Shown here: positions 34,444 to 43,400 of the stretch, piece after piece
Layout of the letters: every line of letters begins with the position of its first letter
Numbering within the stretch: the first letter of the stretch is position 1
NCBI RefSeq assembly: GCF_010384365.1
Contig: NZ_CP048397.1
Location: 4,650,001 to 4,714,000, forward strand
From: Streptomyces sp. S4.7
GTDB lineage: Bacteria > Actinomycetota > Actinomycetes > Streptomycetales > Streptomycetaceae
DNA length: 64,000 bases
Reading direction: 5' to 3'
Notes under the pieces: generated by a model
The model's database searches: none
What the model saw: the letters and a program-made list of their open reading frames with translations, nothing else
Told to the model about the DNA's origin: nothing
Translations under genes and position numbers: made by a program

Positions 34444-37104
34444 GTGGCCAGGCTCACGCTCGCGCAACTGGAACGCCATCTCTTCGCGGCGGCGGACATC
34501 CTGCGCGGCACGATGGACGCCGCCGAATACCGCGACTTCATCTTCGTGCTGCTCTTTCTCAAGCGAGTCAACGACGAGTTCGAAGCAGCGCGTGACGTCA
34601 TCATCGCCGAGGCACGGGCGGAGAACCTGTCCGAAGAGGATGTGCGGGACGAGGCGGAAGCATACGAGAACTACCGGAGGCGGGGAGTCCTCTACGTACC
34701 GGAGGAGGCCCGCTGGGAGCGGCTCGCCGGCGCGGTGGACGAGGTGGCGACGCACTATCTCCAGCCCGCCCTCGACAAGCTGGAGACCCAGAAGGGAAAC
34801 GGCGAACTGCGCGGCCTGTTCAGCCACGTCAACTTCAACCGCATCGGCGGCGGTGGAGGCAGCGGATCGTCGGCGGCGCATCTCGCGGACAAACGGCTGG
34901 CCGCCCTGGTGGAGCACTTCGGCAGCATCCGGCTGCGCGGTGAGGACTTCGAGTTCCCCGACATGATCGGCGCCGCCTACGAGTACCTGATCAAGGACTT
35001 CGCGGACACGGCGGGCAGCAAGGGCGGCGAGTTCTACACCCCGCGTGCCGTGGTCCGCATGATGGTCGAACTGGCCCGGCCGACGAGCAGAATGCGGATC
35101 TACGACCCGTGCGTCGGCTCCGGCGGAATGCTCATCCACGCCAAGGAGTACATCGACGAGCACGGTGAGGACTCCGGGGATCTGTTCCTCGCCGGACAGG
35201 ACGCGAACAGCGGGTCGTGGGTCATGGCCACGATGAACATGCTCTTCCACGGTGCCAAGTCCTTCTCCCTGAAGACCGGTGACACTCTCACCAACCCGCT
35301 GCACCCGGACGGCAATTTCGACCTGGTACTCAGCAATCCGCCGTTCTCCATGGACTACAAGCAGGAGGAAGTGCCGCACATCGACACGCGGATGCCGCAC
35401 GGGAAGGCGCCCGAGAAGGGCAAGGCCGACCTGATGTTCCTCCAGCACATGCTGGACATGGTGCGTGGGAGGAACGGTGCGGTCTTCACCGTCATGCCGC
35501 ACGGCGTCCTCTTCCGGGGCGGCGGCGAGCAGCGTATCCGTACGGCGCTGCTGGACGCGGGCCTGATCGAGGCTGTGATCGGGCTCGCGCCGAATCTGTT
35601 CTACGGGACGGGGATTCCGGCGTGCGTGATCGTGCTGCGCTCGCCGGCACAGCGGCCCCAGGACCAGCGGGACAAGGTGCTCTTCATCAACGCCGACCGT
35701 GAGTTCCACGCGGTGCGGGCGCAGAGTGTGCTCCTTCCGGAGCATGTCGAGAAGATCGTCTCAACCTTCCACGCGTATAAGGACGTTGAGGGTTTCGCGA
35801 AGGTGGTCGACCGCTCGGAGCTGGCGGAGAACGCCGACAACCTGAACATCCGGCGCTATGTGGACAACACGCCGCCGCCCGAGCCGCAGGATGTGCGGGC
35901 ACACCTGGTGGGTGGCGTGCCGGTCGCGGAGATCGAGGCGAAGAAGCCGCTGCTGGACGCGTACGCGGTGGACGCGCTGGAGTTGTTCGCGGCGCGGGAG
36001 GGCGACCCGGAGTACGTCGACTTCCTGCCGGAGGGCGAACGGCCGGACGCGGCGCGGCTGACGGAGCTGGCGGGCAAGCGGGAGGCGGTCCTGTGGGAGG
36101 CCTTCGAGAAGTGGTGGACGTCGGAGACGGAGCAGATCGCGGCGCTGGCCCCCGCGGAGGGTGGCGAGGACCGTACGGAAGGTGAGCGCAAGGCTCAACT
36201 CGCTCGGTTGCGGGCCGACTTGATCACCTCGTTCCGTACCCGGCTGCTTGAGGTCGGCCTCCTGGACCGGTACGCGCTCGCGGGCGCCGTCGCCGGCTGG
36301 TGGCACGAGGCGAAGTACGACCTCATGGCACTTTCGGTGAGTGGCTTCGCCGGGGTCATCGACGGCTGGGTCGAAACGGTCAAGACGATGCTCGCGCCTG
36401 AGCCCAACCCGAGCACGGGAGGTAGCCGCAAGCGCTCGGCGGCGGAGCGCCGCCAGGCGTACGGCCACAAGGTGGTTGCCGCCATCGCCCCGGACTTCCT
36501 GACGGAACTGGCGGCGGCGGACCGGGTGAAGGCGGACCTGGACGCACGGGTCAAGGCCGCGCTGGACGCGGAGGCGGCGCTGGCGGCTGCGAAGGCGGCG
36601 GCGGAGGCGGGCGACGACGACGCGGAGATGGACCCGGAGCTGGTCAAGGCGGTGCTGGCCCCGAAGGACTTGGCGAGGCTGAAGAGGGAGCGCACTGCTG
36701 CGGGCAAGGCGGTGATGGAACTGGAGGACGACTTCTGGCCGGTCGAGCCGGGGCGGAAGCCGAAGGCTGCGGGGACTGCCAAGTCGGGGGCGGGGGACGT
36801 TCAGGAGTCCCTGCTGGACGGACATTCGAACGATGCCTCGGCTGAGGAGAAGCTTCCTCGCCTCACTCGTGTGTGCCAGGCTCTGGACTCGGCGGCAGAA
36901 GAGGGCGCCGTCCTCGGCATCCTCCGTGCCGACCTTGTAATCAAGTTGGATGGACATGTAGTGCGCAACCGCCGCGAGTTGGTGGAGTCGTTCCGCACTT
37001 GGGAGGACAAGTATGCGAGCTCTCTGCGGTCCATTGAGGCTAAGCGGACCCAAGCGGCTGAGCAGCTGGACGGCTTCCTGAAGGAGCTCGGCTATGTCGG
37101 GTGA
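34444..37104 (+). CDS. hsdM: Type I restriction-modification system, N6-adenine methyltransferase subunit
   Basis: 886 residues from the GTG at 34444 (AGGGAG, 8-nt spacing); a GTG at 34435 would overlap the Shine-Dalgarno sequence. The N-terminal HsdM helical domain (LAQLERHLFAAADILRG) precedes the methylase with motif I DPCVGSGGML (about 221) and motif IV NPPF (N298). The core ends near 480. The remaining 400 residues are charged and Ala-rich, probably helical or coiled-coil, making the protein much longer than the usual 500 residues. hsdS overlaps its end by 11 bp. Confidence 0.93.
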   Translation: MARLTLAQLERHLFAAADILRGTMDAAEYRDFIFVLLFLKRVNDEFEAARDVIIAEARAENLSEEDVRDEAEAYENYRRRGVLYVPEEARWERLAGAVDEVATHYLQPALDKLETQKGNGELRGLFSHVNFNRIGGGGGSGSSAAHLADKRLAALVEHFGSIRLRGEDFEFPDMIGAAYEYLIKDFADTAGSKGGEFYTPRAVVRMMVELARPTSRMRIYDPCVGSGGMLIHAKEYIDEHGEDSGDLFLAGQDANSGSWVMATMNMLFHGAKSFSLKTGDTLTNPLHPDGNFDLVLSNPPFSMDYKQEEVPHIDTRMPHGKAPEKGKADLMFLQHMLDMVRGRNGAVFTVMPHGVLFRGGGEQRIRTALLDAGLIEAVIGLAPNLFYGTGIPACVIVLRSPAQRPQDQRDKVLFINADREFHAVRAQSVLLPEHVEKIVSTFHAYKDVEGFAKVVDRSELAENADNLNIRRYVDNTPPPEPQDVRAHLVGGVPVAEIEAKKPLLDAYAVDALELFAAREGDPEYVDFLPEGERPDAARLTELAGKREAVLWEAFEKWWTSETEQIAALAPAEGGEDRTEGERKAQLARLRADLITSFRTRLLEVGLLDRYALAGAVAGWWHEAKYDLMALSVSGFAGVIDGWVETVKTMLAPEPNPSTGGSRKRSAAERRQAYGHKVVAAIAPDFLTELAAADRVKADLDARVKAALDAEAALAAAKAAAEAGDDDAEMDPELVKAVLAPKDLARLKRERTAAGKAVMELEDDFWPVEPGRKPKAAGTAKSGAGDVQESLLDGHSNDASAEEKLPRLTRVCQALDSAAEEGAVLGILRADLVIKLDGHVVRNRRELVESFRTWEDKYASSLRSIEAKRTQAAEQLDGFLKELGYVG

Positions 37105-38278
37105 AGAGCAAGTCGGCCGTCGCAAGCTGTCTGACCTCGCGGCCGTCGCAGGGGGTGTGACTCTGGGGCGCGAAGTGCCAGAGAGTGCGAGCGTGGAACT
37201 CCCGTACCTACGGGTGGCGAATGTTCAGGATGGTTACATCGACACGGGAGACGTTAAGACCGTCCGCGTGTTGGAGTCCGAGGTGGAGCGCTTCAGCCTT
37301 AGAAAGGGTGATGTTCTCCTCACAGAGGGCGGGGATTTCGACAAACTGGGGCGTGGAGCGGTTTGGGACGGTCGATTGGATCCTTGCCTCTACCAGAACC
37401 ACATCTTCAGAGTCCGTTGCAATCTCTCGGATCTACTTCCCGAGTACCTCTCCCTCTTTCTGGCCTCACCAGAGGGGCGTACGTACTTCCTGAGCATTGC
37501 CAAGCAGACGACGAATCTGGCTACCATTAACTCGTCGCAGCTCAAAGCGATGCCAGTGCCGCTACCATCGACTAATGAGCAGCGTCGGATCGTAGACGTT
37601 CTTGATTCTCTGACACGTGAACAGGATGCGCTTTCCGCTTCGATTGCAAAGTTGTCGCTGATTGAGGACGGGATGAAACGTAGCTTGCTGAGTCAGATTT
37701 CCGTGGGGAACCGATCATCTACTATTGGAGACCTTGGCACAGTAGTCACTGGAATGACTCCGCCCGCCGAGTGGAACAATATGGATGGACGCGGCGGAAT
37801 TCCCATGATTACCCCATCGCAGGTATCGAGTGATGGCGAAGTTTCAGGATTCTCGCGATTGATTTCCTCTGAGTATTTTAAAAATTTGCGTGAGGTTAGG
37901 CGTGGTGCGACCCTTGCGGTGTGCATCGGATTCGGGGTGGGGAAAGTCGGGTATGTTAAATTTGACTGCTGCACCAATCAGCAGATCAATTCTGTAATTC
38001 CATCACCCGATGTAGACTCTCGCTATGCATATCTCGCCGTGGAGGAGTCTATGCGAATCGCTCGGGGGCGAGTCAATCTTCAGGTTACACCGATCATTAA
38101 CAAGGCGGAGTTCTCTTCTCTTGAAGTGACCATTCCCGACATGGCCTACCAGCGCCGCGTGGCAGATTCGATCTGGGCTGTACGTGGTTCTCAGGAGCGT
38201 TTGATGTTGGAGTTTACCAAACTGCGTCACCTGAAGGCGGGGATGATGAATGATCTCCTGCCTGCACCGGTACGATAG
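37094..38278 (+). CDS. hsdS: Type I restriction-modification system, specificity subunit
   Basis: 394 residues with two target-recognition domains. TRD1 at about 8-165 ends with the LPSTNEQRRIVDVLDSL helix. TRD2 starts near 205 (SSTIGDLGTVVTGMTPPAEW) and ends with a shorter, weaker PDMAYQRRVADSIW helix. The ATG at 37094 follows AAGGAG inside hsdM. Base composition changes within the gene: from about 37690 onward it is much AT-richer than anything else here, suggesting TRD2 was swapped in from another source. The hsdR gene is not next but lies beyond an inserted regulatory module. Confidence 0.93.
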   Translation: MSGEEQVGRRKLSDLAAVAGGVTLGREVPESASVELPYLRVANVQDGYIDTGDVKTVRVLESEVERFSLRKGDVLLTEGGDFDKLGRGAVWDGRLDPCLYQNHIFRVRCNLSDLLPEYLSLFLASPEGRTYFLSIAKQTTNLATINSSQLKAMPVPLPSTNEQRRIVDVLDSLTREQDALSASIAKLSLIEDGMKRSLLSQISVGNRSSTIGDLGTVVTGMTPPAEWNNMDGRGGIPMITPSQVSSDGEVSGFSRLISSEYFKNLREVRRGATLAVCIGFGVGKVGYVKFDCCTNQQINSVIPSPDVDSRYAYLAVEESMRIARGRVNLQVTPIINKAEFSSLEVTIPDMAYQRRVADSIWAVRGSQERLMLEFTKLRHLKAGMMNDLLPAPVR

Positions 38279-38300
38279 CTTACTTCGTGTATAGCTATCG
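38273..38300 (+). terminator. Stem-loop at the hsdS end
   Basis: CGATAGCT / AGCTATCG, 8 bp with a 12-nt loop, overlapping the hsdS stop codon. It is unusually AT-rich for this genome, like the end of hsdS itself. Confidence 0.5.
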
Positions 38301-38418
38301 GGTGGGTCATTGCCGACCCGTACCGAGCCCAAGTTCGGCCAGTATCGACTTACCTATGTTGTACCGCTGCGGACGCGCCCGTAGTGGCCCGTGAGCAGCA
38401 CTCTGTGTGGCAAGAGAG

Positions 38419-38454
38419 TTGGGCTTGAAGGGGCGGCTAGCCCTTCAAGCCCAA
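38419..38454. terminator. Bidirectional terminator between hsdS and the leftward small genes
   Basis: Perfect 14-bp stem TTGGGCTTGAAGGG / CCCTTCAAGCCCAA with an 8-nt loop, 14 bp beyond the stop of the leftward gene at 38469. It suits the minus-strand pair and would also block read-through from hsdS toward hsdR. Confidence 0.85.
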
Positions 38455-38468
38455 ATTGGCCTCACCTC

Positions 38469-38822
38469 TCAGTCGGGTCGCCGGCCAACCAGGGGTGCGT
38501 CGCTCACGGTGCTGGCGCTGTCTGGATTCTCATATGTCGGAACGGTCAGCCGTGCACCCCGGCTTTCGGCTACCCGGTGCACGTCCACCAGGGACTCGGT
38601 CAACTGGACCGCCAGAAGGTGGAGTTCCCCCGGCGTCCACACGCGCTCAGCCAGTACGTACTTCGCCTCCACGATCAGCTCCGCAGCCACATCGAGCTGG
38701 TTCGCCTCCATGGTGTCGGCGGCGCGGGAGACGTACCCCGTGCCGTCTCCCGAGACGTAGCACGGCTTGCCCTCCGGCCCCGACCACGGCAGCAGCCGCA
38801 GCACTCCTGCCCCGCTTCTCAC
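38469..38822 (-). CDS. Conserved Streptomyces small protein of XRE/DUF397 loci
   Basis: 117 residues from a GTG at 38822 that overlaps the stop of the upstream gene (GTGA). Recognisable pattern: LRLLPWSGPEGKPCYVSGDG, then an amphipathic helix AAELIVEAKYVLAERVWTPG and LTESLVDVHRVAESRG. I recall similar proteins beside XRE-DUF5753 regulators in many streptomycetes, but no biochemical role is known. It is probably cytoplasmic, as no transmembrane segment is seen. Confidence 0.7.
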   Translation of the reverse strand: MRSGAGVLRLLPWSGPEGKPCYVSGDGTGYVSRAADTMEANQLDVAAELIVEAKYVLAERVWTPGELHLLAVQLTESLVDVHRVAESRGARLTVPTYENPDSASTVSDAPLVGRRPD

Positions 38823-39127
38823 GCCGTCACCTGCATACCGTGGATCAGGCGCGGGCCGATGTCGATGCCGTGGACCGCAAGCCACAACTCACGGCTTCTG
38901 GCCCGTTGTTGCCGCGCTTCCTGGCGTTGCTCGTGGGCAGCCAGGTAGGGGCGTACGAGCCGGCAGTCCTCGCCCCGCAGCAACGGGACGGTCGCGCGTG
39001 GTCCTTGCGGAACCGACGCGGCCACGTGACGTGTGGCGGGTGCAACGCCCGTCGCCCGGTGGCGGCCCCGGCCAGGAATCAGGAGCCGCAGCAGCGGTCC
39101 GAACAGCCTGGCGATAGCGTGGGTCAT
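38819..39127 (-). CDS. Conserved Streptomyces small protein, first gene of the divergent pair
   Basis: 102 residues, ATG at 39127 with a purine-rich GAAAGAGAG upstream. It has a hydrophobic/basic N-terminus (MTHAIARLFGPLLRLLIPGR), a central LLRGEDCRLVRPYLAAHEQR helix and a C-terminus reading LWLAVHGIDIGPRLIHG. It is translationally coupled to the next gene and divergent from the XRE regulator, sharing a 158-bp control region with it. Function unknown. Confidence 0.7.
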   Translation of the reverse strand: MTHAIARLFGPLLRLLIPGRGRHRATGVAPATRHVAASVPQGPRATVPLLRGEDCRLVRPYLAAHEQRQEARQQRARSRELWLAVHGIDIGPRLIHGMQVTA

Positions 39128-39253
39128 GTCGTCAACTCTCTTTCAGCTGATGGCCACGCCCCCGGATCGTGCTCGCGATCGCGGGGGTCTTCTGCGTGAC
39201 ATTTCACTCACAGCGTGTGGCCAACATCGCTAACCTTCCAGTAGGACGAGGGT

Positions 39254-39268
39254 GACAAGTCGTTTGTC
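39254..39268. promoter_or_regulatory. Short inverted repeat before the XRE gene, candidate operator
   Basis: GACAA / TTGTC with a 5-bp spacer, 18 bp upstream of the XRE start and within the divergent promoter region. It could be an autoregulatory site, but it is short and unproven. Confidence 0.35.
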
Positions 39269-39285
39269 GCACGGGGAGTCAAGCC

Positions 39286-40080
39286 ATGGGCAGCACTTAC
39301 GGAGACTGGGTCAAACAACAGCGCGAAGCGGCCGGTCTGACCCAACAAGCTTTGGCCGACGCGGCAGTGATGACGCGTTCGCATATCTCGCACATCGAGG
39401 CCGGGCGCCGCGTGCCTTCCAAAGAGGATGCTCGCCGTCTCGACAGAGCGCTGAACACGGGAGACGTACTCAGCAGCTTCCTGCCGCAGGATGACTCAGC
39501 CATTGCCGACCACTTCGAATCGGCCCGCCAGTTCGAGCAACAAGCGACGATGATCCGTGAGTTTGCATTGTCCTTCGTGCCCGGAATTCTCCAGACGAAA
39601 AGGTACGCGCGTGCGGTTCTGGGGGCCGCCTTCCCTCCGATGGGGGAGGAGGAGCGTGACAAGGCGGTTGTCGCGCGCCTTGAACGCTCAAAGATCCTCG
39701 CTGACCCGGTAACGCCCGTAGTGTGGGCGCTGTTGGACGAGGTGGTGTTCCGTCGCCCGATCGGCGGCGCAGATGTGATGGCAGAGCAGATCACGCACAT
39801 CGTCCGCTTGGCTGAGTGTGGACGTGTTCGCGTGCATGTGATGCCGCTCGGTCTGGGCGCTTACCCGCTCCTGCAAGGAATGATGACGCTGATGTGGTTC
39901 GAGGACCAGCCTCCGGTGGCCTATTCCGAAGGGGTGCGCATGGGCAAGGTGCATGACTCCCCAGCTCTGGTCGAGGGGCTTCAAGGGGCCTACGCTCTCG
40001 CAATGGGCGATGCACTGCCGGTGAGGGAGTCACTTGCCCTGATGAGGGCGACAGCGAAGGACTATGGACACCATGAGTGA
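39286..40080 (+). CDS. XRE-family regulator with DUF5753 domain (WhiJ-like)
   Basis: 264 residues; the ATG follows GGGGAG. The N-terminal helix-turn-helix (about 8-62: QREAAGLTQQALADAAVMTR, then SHISHIEAGRR) is followed by a DUF5753 domain at about 85-255 (FALSFVPGILQTKRYARAVL, then RVRVHVMPLGLGAYPLLQG). The partner DUF397 gene overlaps its end. Such pairs are numerous in Streptomyces and include WhiJ; several affect development. Its insertion between hsdS and hsdR suggests a link to control of restriction, but this is context only. Confidence 0.9.
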   Translation: MGSTYGDWVKQQREAAGLTQQALADAAVMTRSHISHIEAGRRVPSKEDARRLDRALNTGDVLSSFLPQDDSAIADHFESARQFEQQATMIREFALSFVPGILQTKRYARAVLGAAFPPMGEEERDKAVVARLERSKILADPVTPVVWALLDEVVFRRPIGGADVMAEQITHIVRLAECGRVRVHVMPLGLGAYPLLQGMMTLMWFEDQPPVAYSEGVRMGKVHDSPALVEGLQGAYALAMGDALPVRESLALMRATAKDYGHHE

Positions 40081-40294
40081 GCAAACCATCCAGGCCGCTT
40101 CCACGCTGAGCGGCTGGCGCAAGTCGTCGTACAGCGGCCCCGACAAGGACAGTTGCGTCGAGGTCCTGGACAACCACCCCTCCGGCGTCCCCGTCCGCGA
40201 CTCCAAGACCCCCCACGGCCCCGCCCTGCTCATCCCAGCGGCCGGCTGGTCATCGTTCATCTCCGCCGTCAAGCACGGCGAACTCCACGCCTGA
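40073..40294 (+). CDS. DUF397 small protein (BldB-like partner of XRE regulators)
   Basis: 73 residues from the ATG at 40073; an ATG at 40064 is also possible. The DUF397 core is clear: WRKSSYSGPDKDSCVEV, then PVRDSKTPHGPALLIPAAGW. It overlaps the XRE gene by 8 bp. In the best-studied cases the small DUF397 protein antagonises or modulates the XRE partner. A strong hairpin follows within 30 bp. Confidence 0.9.
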   Translation: MSEQTIQAASTLSGWRKSSYSGPDKDSCVEVLDNHPSGVPVRDSKTPHGPALLIPAAGWSSFISAVKHGELHA

Positions 40295-40323
40295 GCTGCC
40301 GCTCAGACACCGCGAACACCCCC

Positions 40324-40350
40324 AAAGCCCCTGGTCCTGCCAGGGGCTTT
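40324..40350 (+). terminator. Stem-loop after the XRE-DUF397 pair
   Basis: Perfect 11-bp stem AAAGCCCCTGG / CCAGGGGCTTT with a TCCTG loop. It sits between the DUF397 gene and hsdR, so hsdR probably needs its own promoter or read-through. Confidence 0.85.
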
Positions 40351-40434
40351 CGCGTGACCTTGCCCAACATCCGATCCCCTGACGCAGAATGGGCGAACAG
40401 GCGGACGGTTTCGGTTCAGAGGGGCGCGGAGCGG

Positions 40435-43400
40435 ATGTTACGGAGCGCGGTGGAGCAGGCGGAGCGGGACGAAGTGGAGTTGCCCTTTGTCGAGCAGCTC
40501 AAGGCCATGGGCTGGGAGCACATCCACGGCCCAGACCTCGACGCCGACGAGCGCGCGTACGACAGCGACGTACTGCTGACCAAACGTCTCTCCGCAGCCC
40601 TGCGACGGTTGAACCGCCTTCCTGGGAACGGCAGTTCCTGGATGAGTCACGGAGAAGCCGAGCAGGCCGTCGACACACTCCGCCGGGCTGCCAGGACCGT
40701 GGCGACCGAGTCGCTGCTGAAGGCCAACGGCGCAGCGACAGCACTTCTGTTGCGCGGTACGCCGATGAGTGGGCCGGGCGATCAGGACTACCTCGTCCAG
40801 TACCTCGACTGGGAGTGGGAGGGGCTGAGCGACACCGAAATACTCCAGCGGAACCGATTCCTCGTCGTCGACCAGTACCGCGTCCTACGGGCCGACGGCA
40901 AGCACTCCGTCCTCGATCTCGTCCTGTTCGTCAACGGCATCCCCGTCGCGGTCGTCGAGTGCAAGAACCCTCACAGCAGGAACGCCATCGGCGACGCCGT
41001 CCGGGACCTGCGGAGGTACGCCGGGGATCCGCTCGGCGACGACGGGCGGACCAGCGGCAGCCGCACTGGCAGCGAAATCGTCGGCGGCGTACCGGAGTTG
41101 TTCGCCTCCGCGCAGCTGCTCATCGCCGCGAGCGGGAAGACCGCCGCGCTCGGCACGATTTCCTCCTCGGAGGAGCACTACGCGGCCTGGCGCAGTGTCG
41201 AGCCCGACTACGCCGACGAGCGGGCTCTGCGTGCCGAGTTGGAGGCGACGAAGGTCCTGCGTGGCGACGCCGGGCTGACCGGTCAGCACAAGCTGATCGC
41301 GGCCACGCTGCGACCCCGCAATCTGCTGAACATCATCCGGCACTACGTCTTCGAGCTGCCGGTCAAGACGAAGACGGGCGAGCCCCCTGTCACCGTCAAA
41401 GCGATCTGCCGGCACCAGCAGTACCGGGCCGTGGAGAAGATCGTCCGGAAACTGCGTACCGGCCGCAAGCGCGGCGAGTCCGGCGCCGAGGACGACGAGC
41501 GCGGCGGCGTCATCTGGCACACCCAGGGCTCCGGCAAGAGCCTCACCATGTCCTTCCTGGCCCGGCGGCTGCACATGAGCCGTGACCCCGAGCTGAATCG
41601 CTTCACCCTGCTCGTCGTCACCGACCGCGTCCAGCTTCAGCGGCAGTTGTCGGCCGCTGTACGGGTCAGCGGCAGCACGATCCGTATCGCCCACTCCCAG
41701 CCCGATGTGGAGGGCATGCTCCGGCGGGCGGGCAAGCCCGGCGGCCGGGCCGTGATCTTCGCGATGATCCAGAAGTACCTGGGGCGGGTGCCCGGTCTCG
41801 TCGGGGAGACCGACGGTGACGAAAGGGACTTCGAGGCAGAGCTGCGGCGGGCGCAGGACCGTATCGCCGCAGGTGAGGACCCGCAGGAAGTCGCTGCCCC
41901 GACACCCGATGAGGCCACGACCGAGGAGGTCAGGCGCAGGTTCACGGAGTGCAGCACCGAGACTCGCGTTCTCGTCCTGGTCGACGAGGCGCACCGCTCG
42001 CACACCTCCGTGCTGCACGCGTGTCTGCGGGACTCCGTGCCCAATGCCGCCCGGATCGGCTTCACCGGTACGCCGATCATGAAGGGGAAGCTGACCGACA
42101 CCGGCCGGATCTTCGGTCTGGAGCCGGGTAACACCTTCCTCGACTCGTACCGGATGGAGGAGGCCGAGAAGGACAAGGTCGTCGTCCCCGTCCGGTACGA
42201 AGGGCGCACGGGGCGCGCCGTGATCGAGGCCAAGGAGGGCATGGACGCCACGTTCGAGGATCTCATCGCGGCCGTACGTGAGGAGGACCGGGACAAGGCG
42301 CGCAAGGGGACGAGGCCCACGAGCCGGGACGTCGCCGAGTCCTTCCCGATGATCCGGGCCAAGGCCGTCGACATGCTGGCGCACTACGTCAGGGGTCCGC
42401 TCACCGGCGGCTTCAAGGCGCAGGTCGCGGCGGTCAGCAGGCGGGCGGCCGTGCACTACCGGGACGCCCTGCGCGAGGCGCGCGCTGATCTCCTCGCCCG
42501 TGTGAGGCGGGAGTTCGGCCCCGAGGCGCGTGAGGAGCTGCGGCGCAAGAAGCCGGAGGAGTACACGCAGGACGAGGTTCTGCTGCTGCGTGCCTGGCAC
42601 TTCCAGGAAGTGCTGCGGCGCATGGACTTCGTACCGGTGATCTCCGAAGGGGACGAGCGCAAGAGCGGCCTGTGGCGGGAGTGGACCGATCCGCGGAGCC
42701 AGGAGGAGCACGTCGAGAGATTCCTGGAGCCGTTTCCCGAGCTTCCGCCGGACAATCCGTGGGTCGTCGAGCATCCGCCGGCGACCGACCCGCAGCCGGG
42801 CGGCGCCATCGGTCTGAATCCGTGGAGCGACGAACTGCCGGGCGCGCCGGTCGAGAAGCCGCCGATCGCCTTCCTGATCGTGAAGTCGATGCTGCTGACC
42901 GGCTTCGACGCGCCCATCGAGCAGGTGCTGTATCTGGACCGGCCCATCCAGGACGCCGAACTGCTCCAGGCGGTGGCCCGCGTCAACCGGCCCGCACGGC
43001 TGAAGCGCGAGGGGCGGGTCGTGGACTACTACGGCGTGCTCGACAACCTCGCCGTCACCCTCGCCGCGTACCGGGGTGACCCACCGGTGCTCGACGGGCT
43101 GCGCAGCCTGGCCTCGGAAGTCCCCGGCATGGCGGGAGCGGCCCACCAGCTCCGGCGCTTCCTCCAGAAACTCGGCACGGGCGGTCTCGACGGTCCCGGG
43201 CGGATGGCACACACCATGCTCGCTCTGCACGACCCGCACGAGAGGGCGGAGTACGACCGGCTGCTCGGCGCGTTCCTGGACGCGATGGAGCGCGTACTGC
43301 CACACGAGGCAGCACTGGAACTGCTGCCGCACGCCCGGCGGTGGACACAGCTCCAGCAGCGGCTCCGCACCCACTACCGCGACGAGCCGGGCGGGATCTA

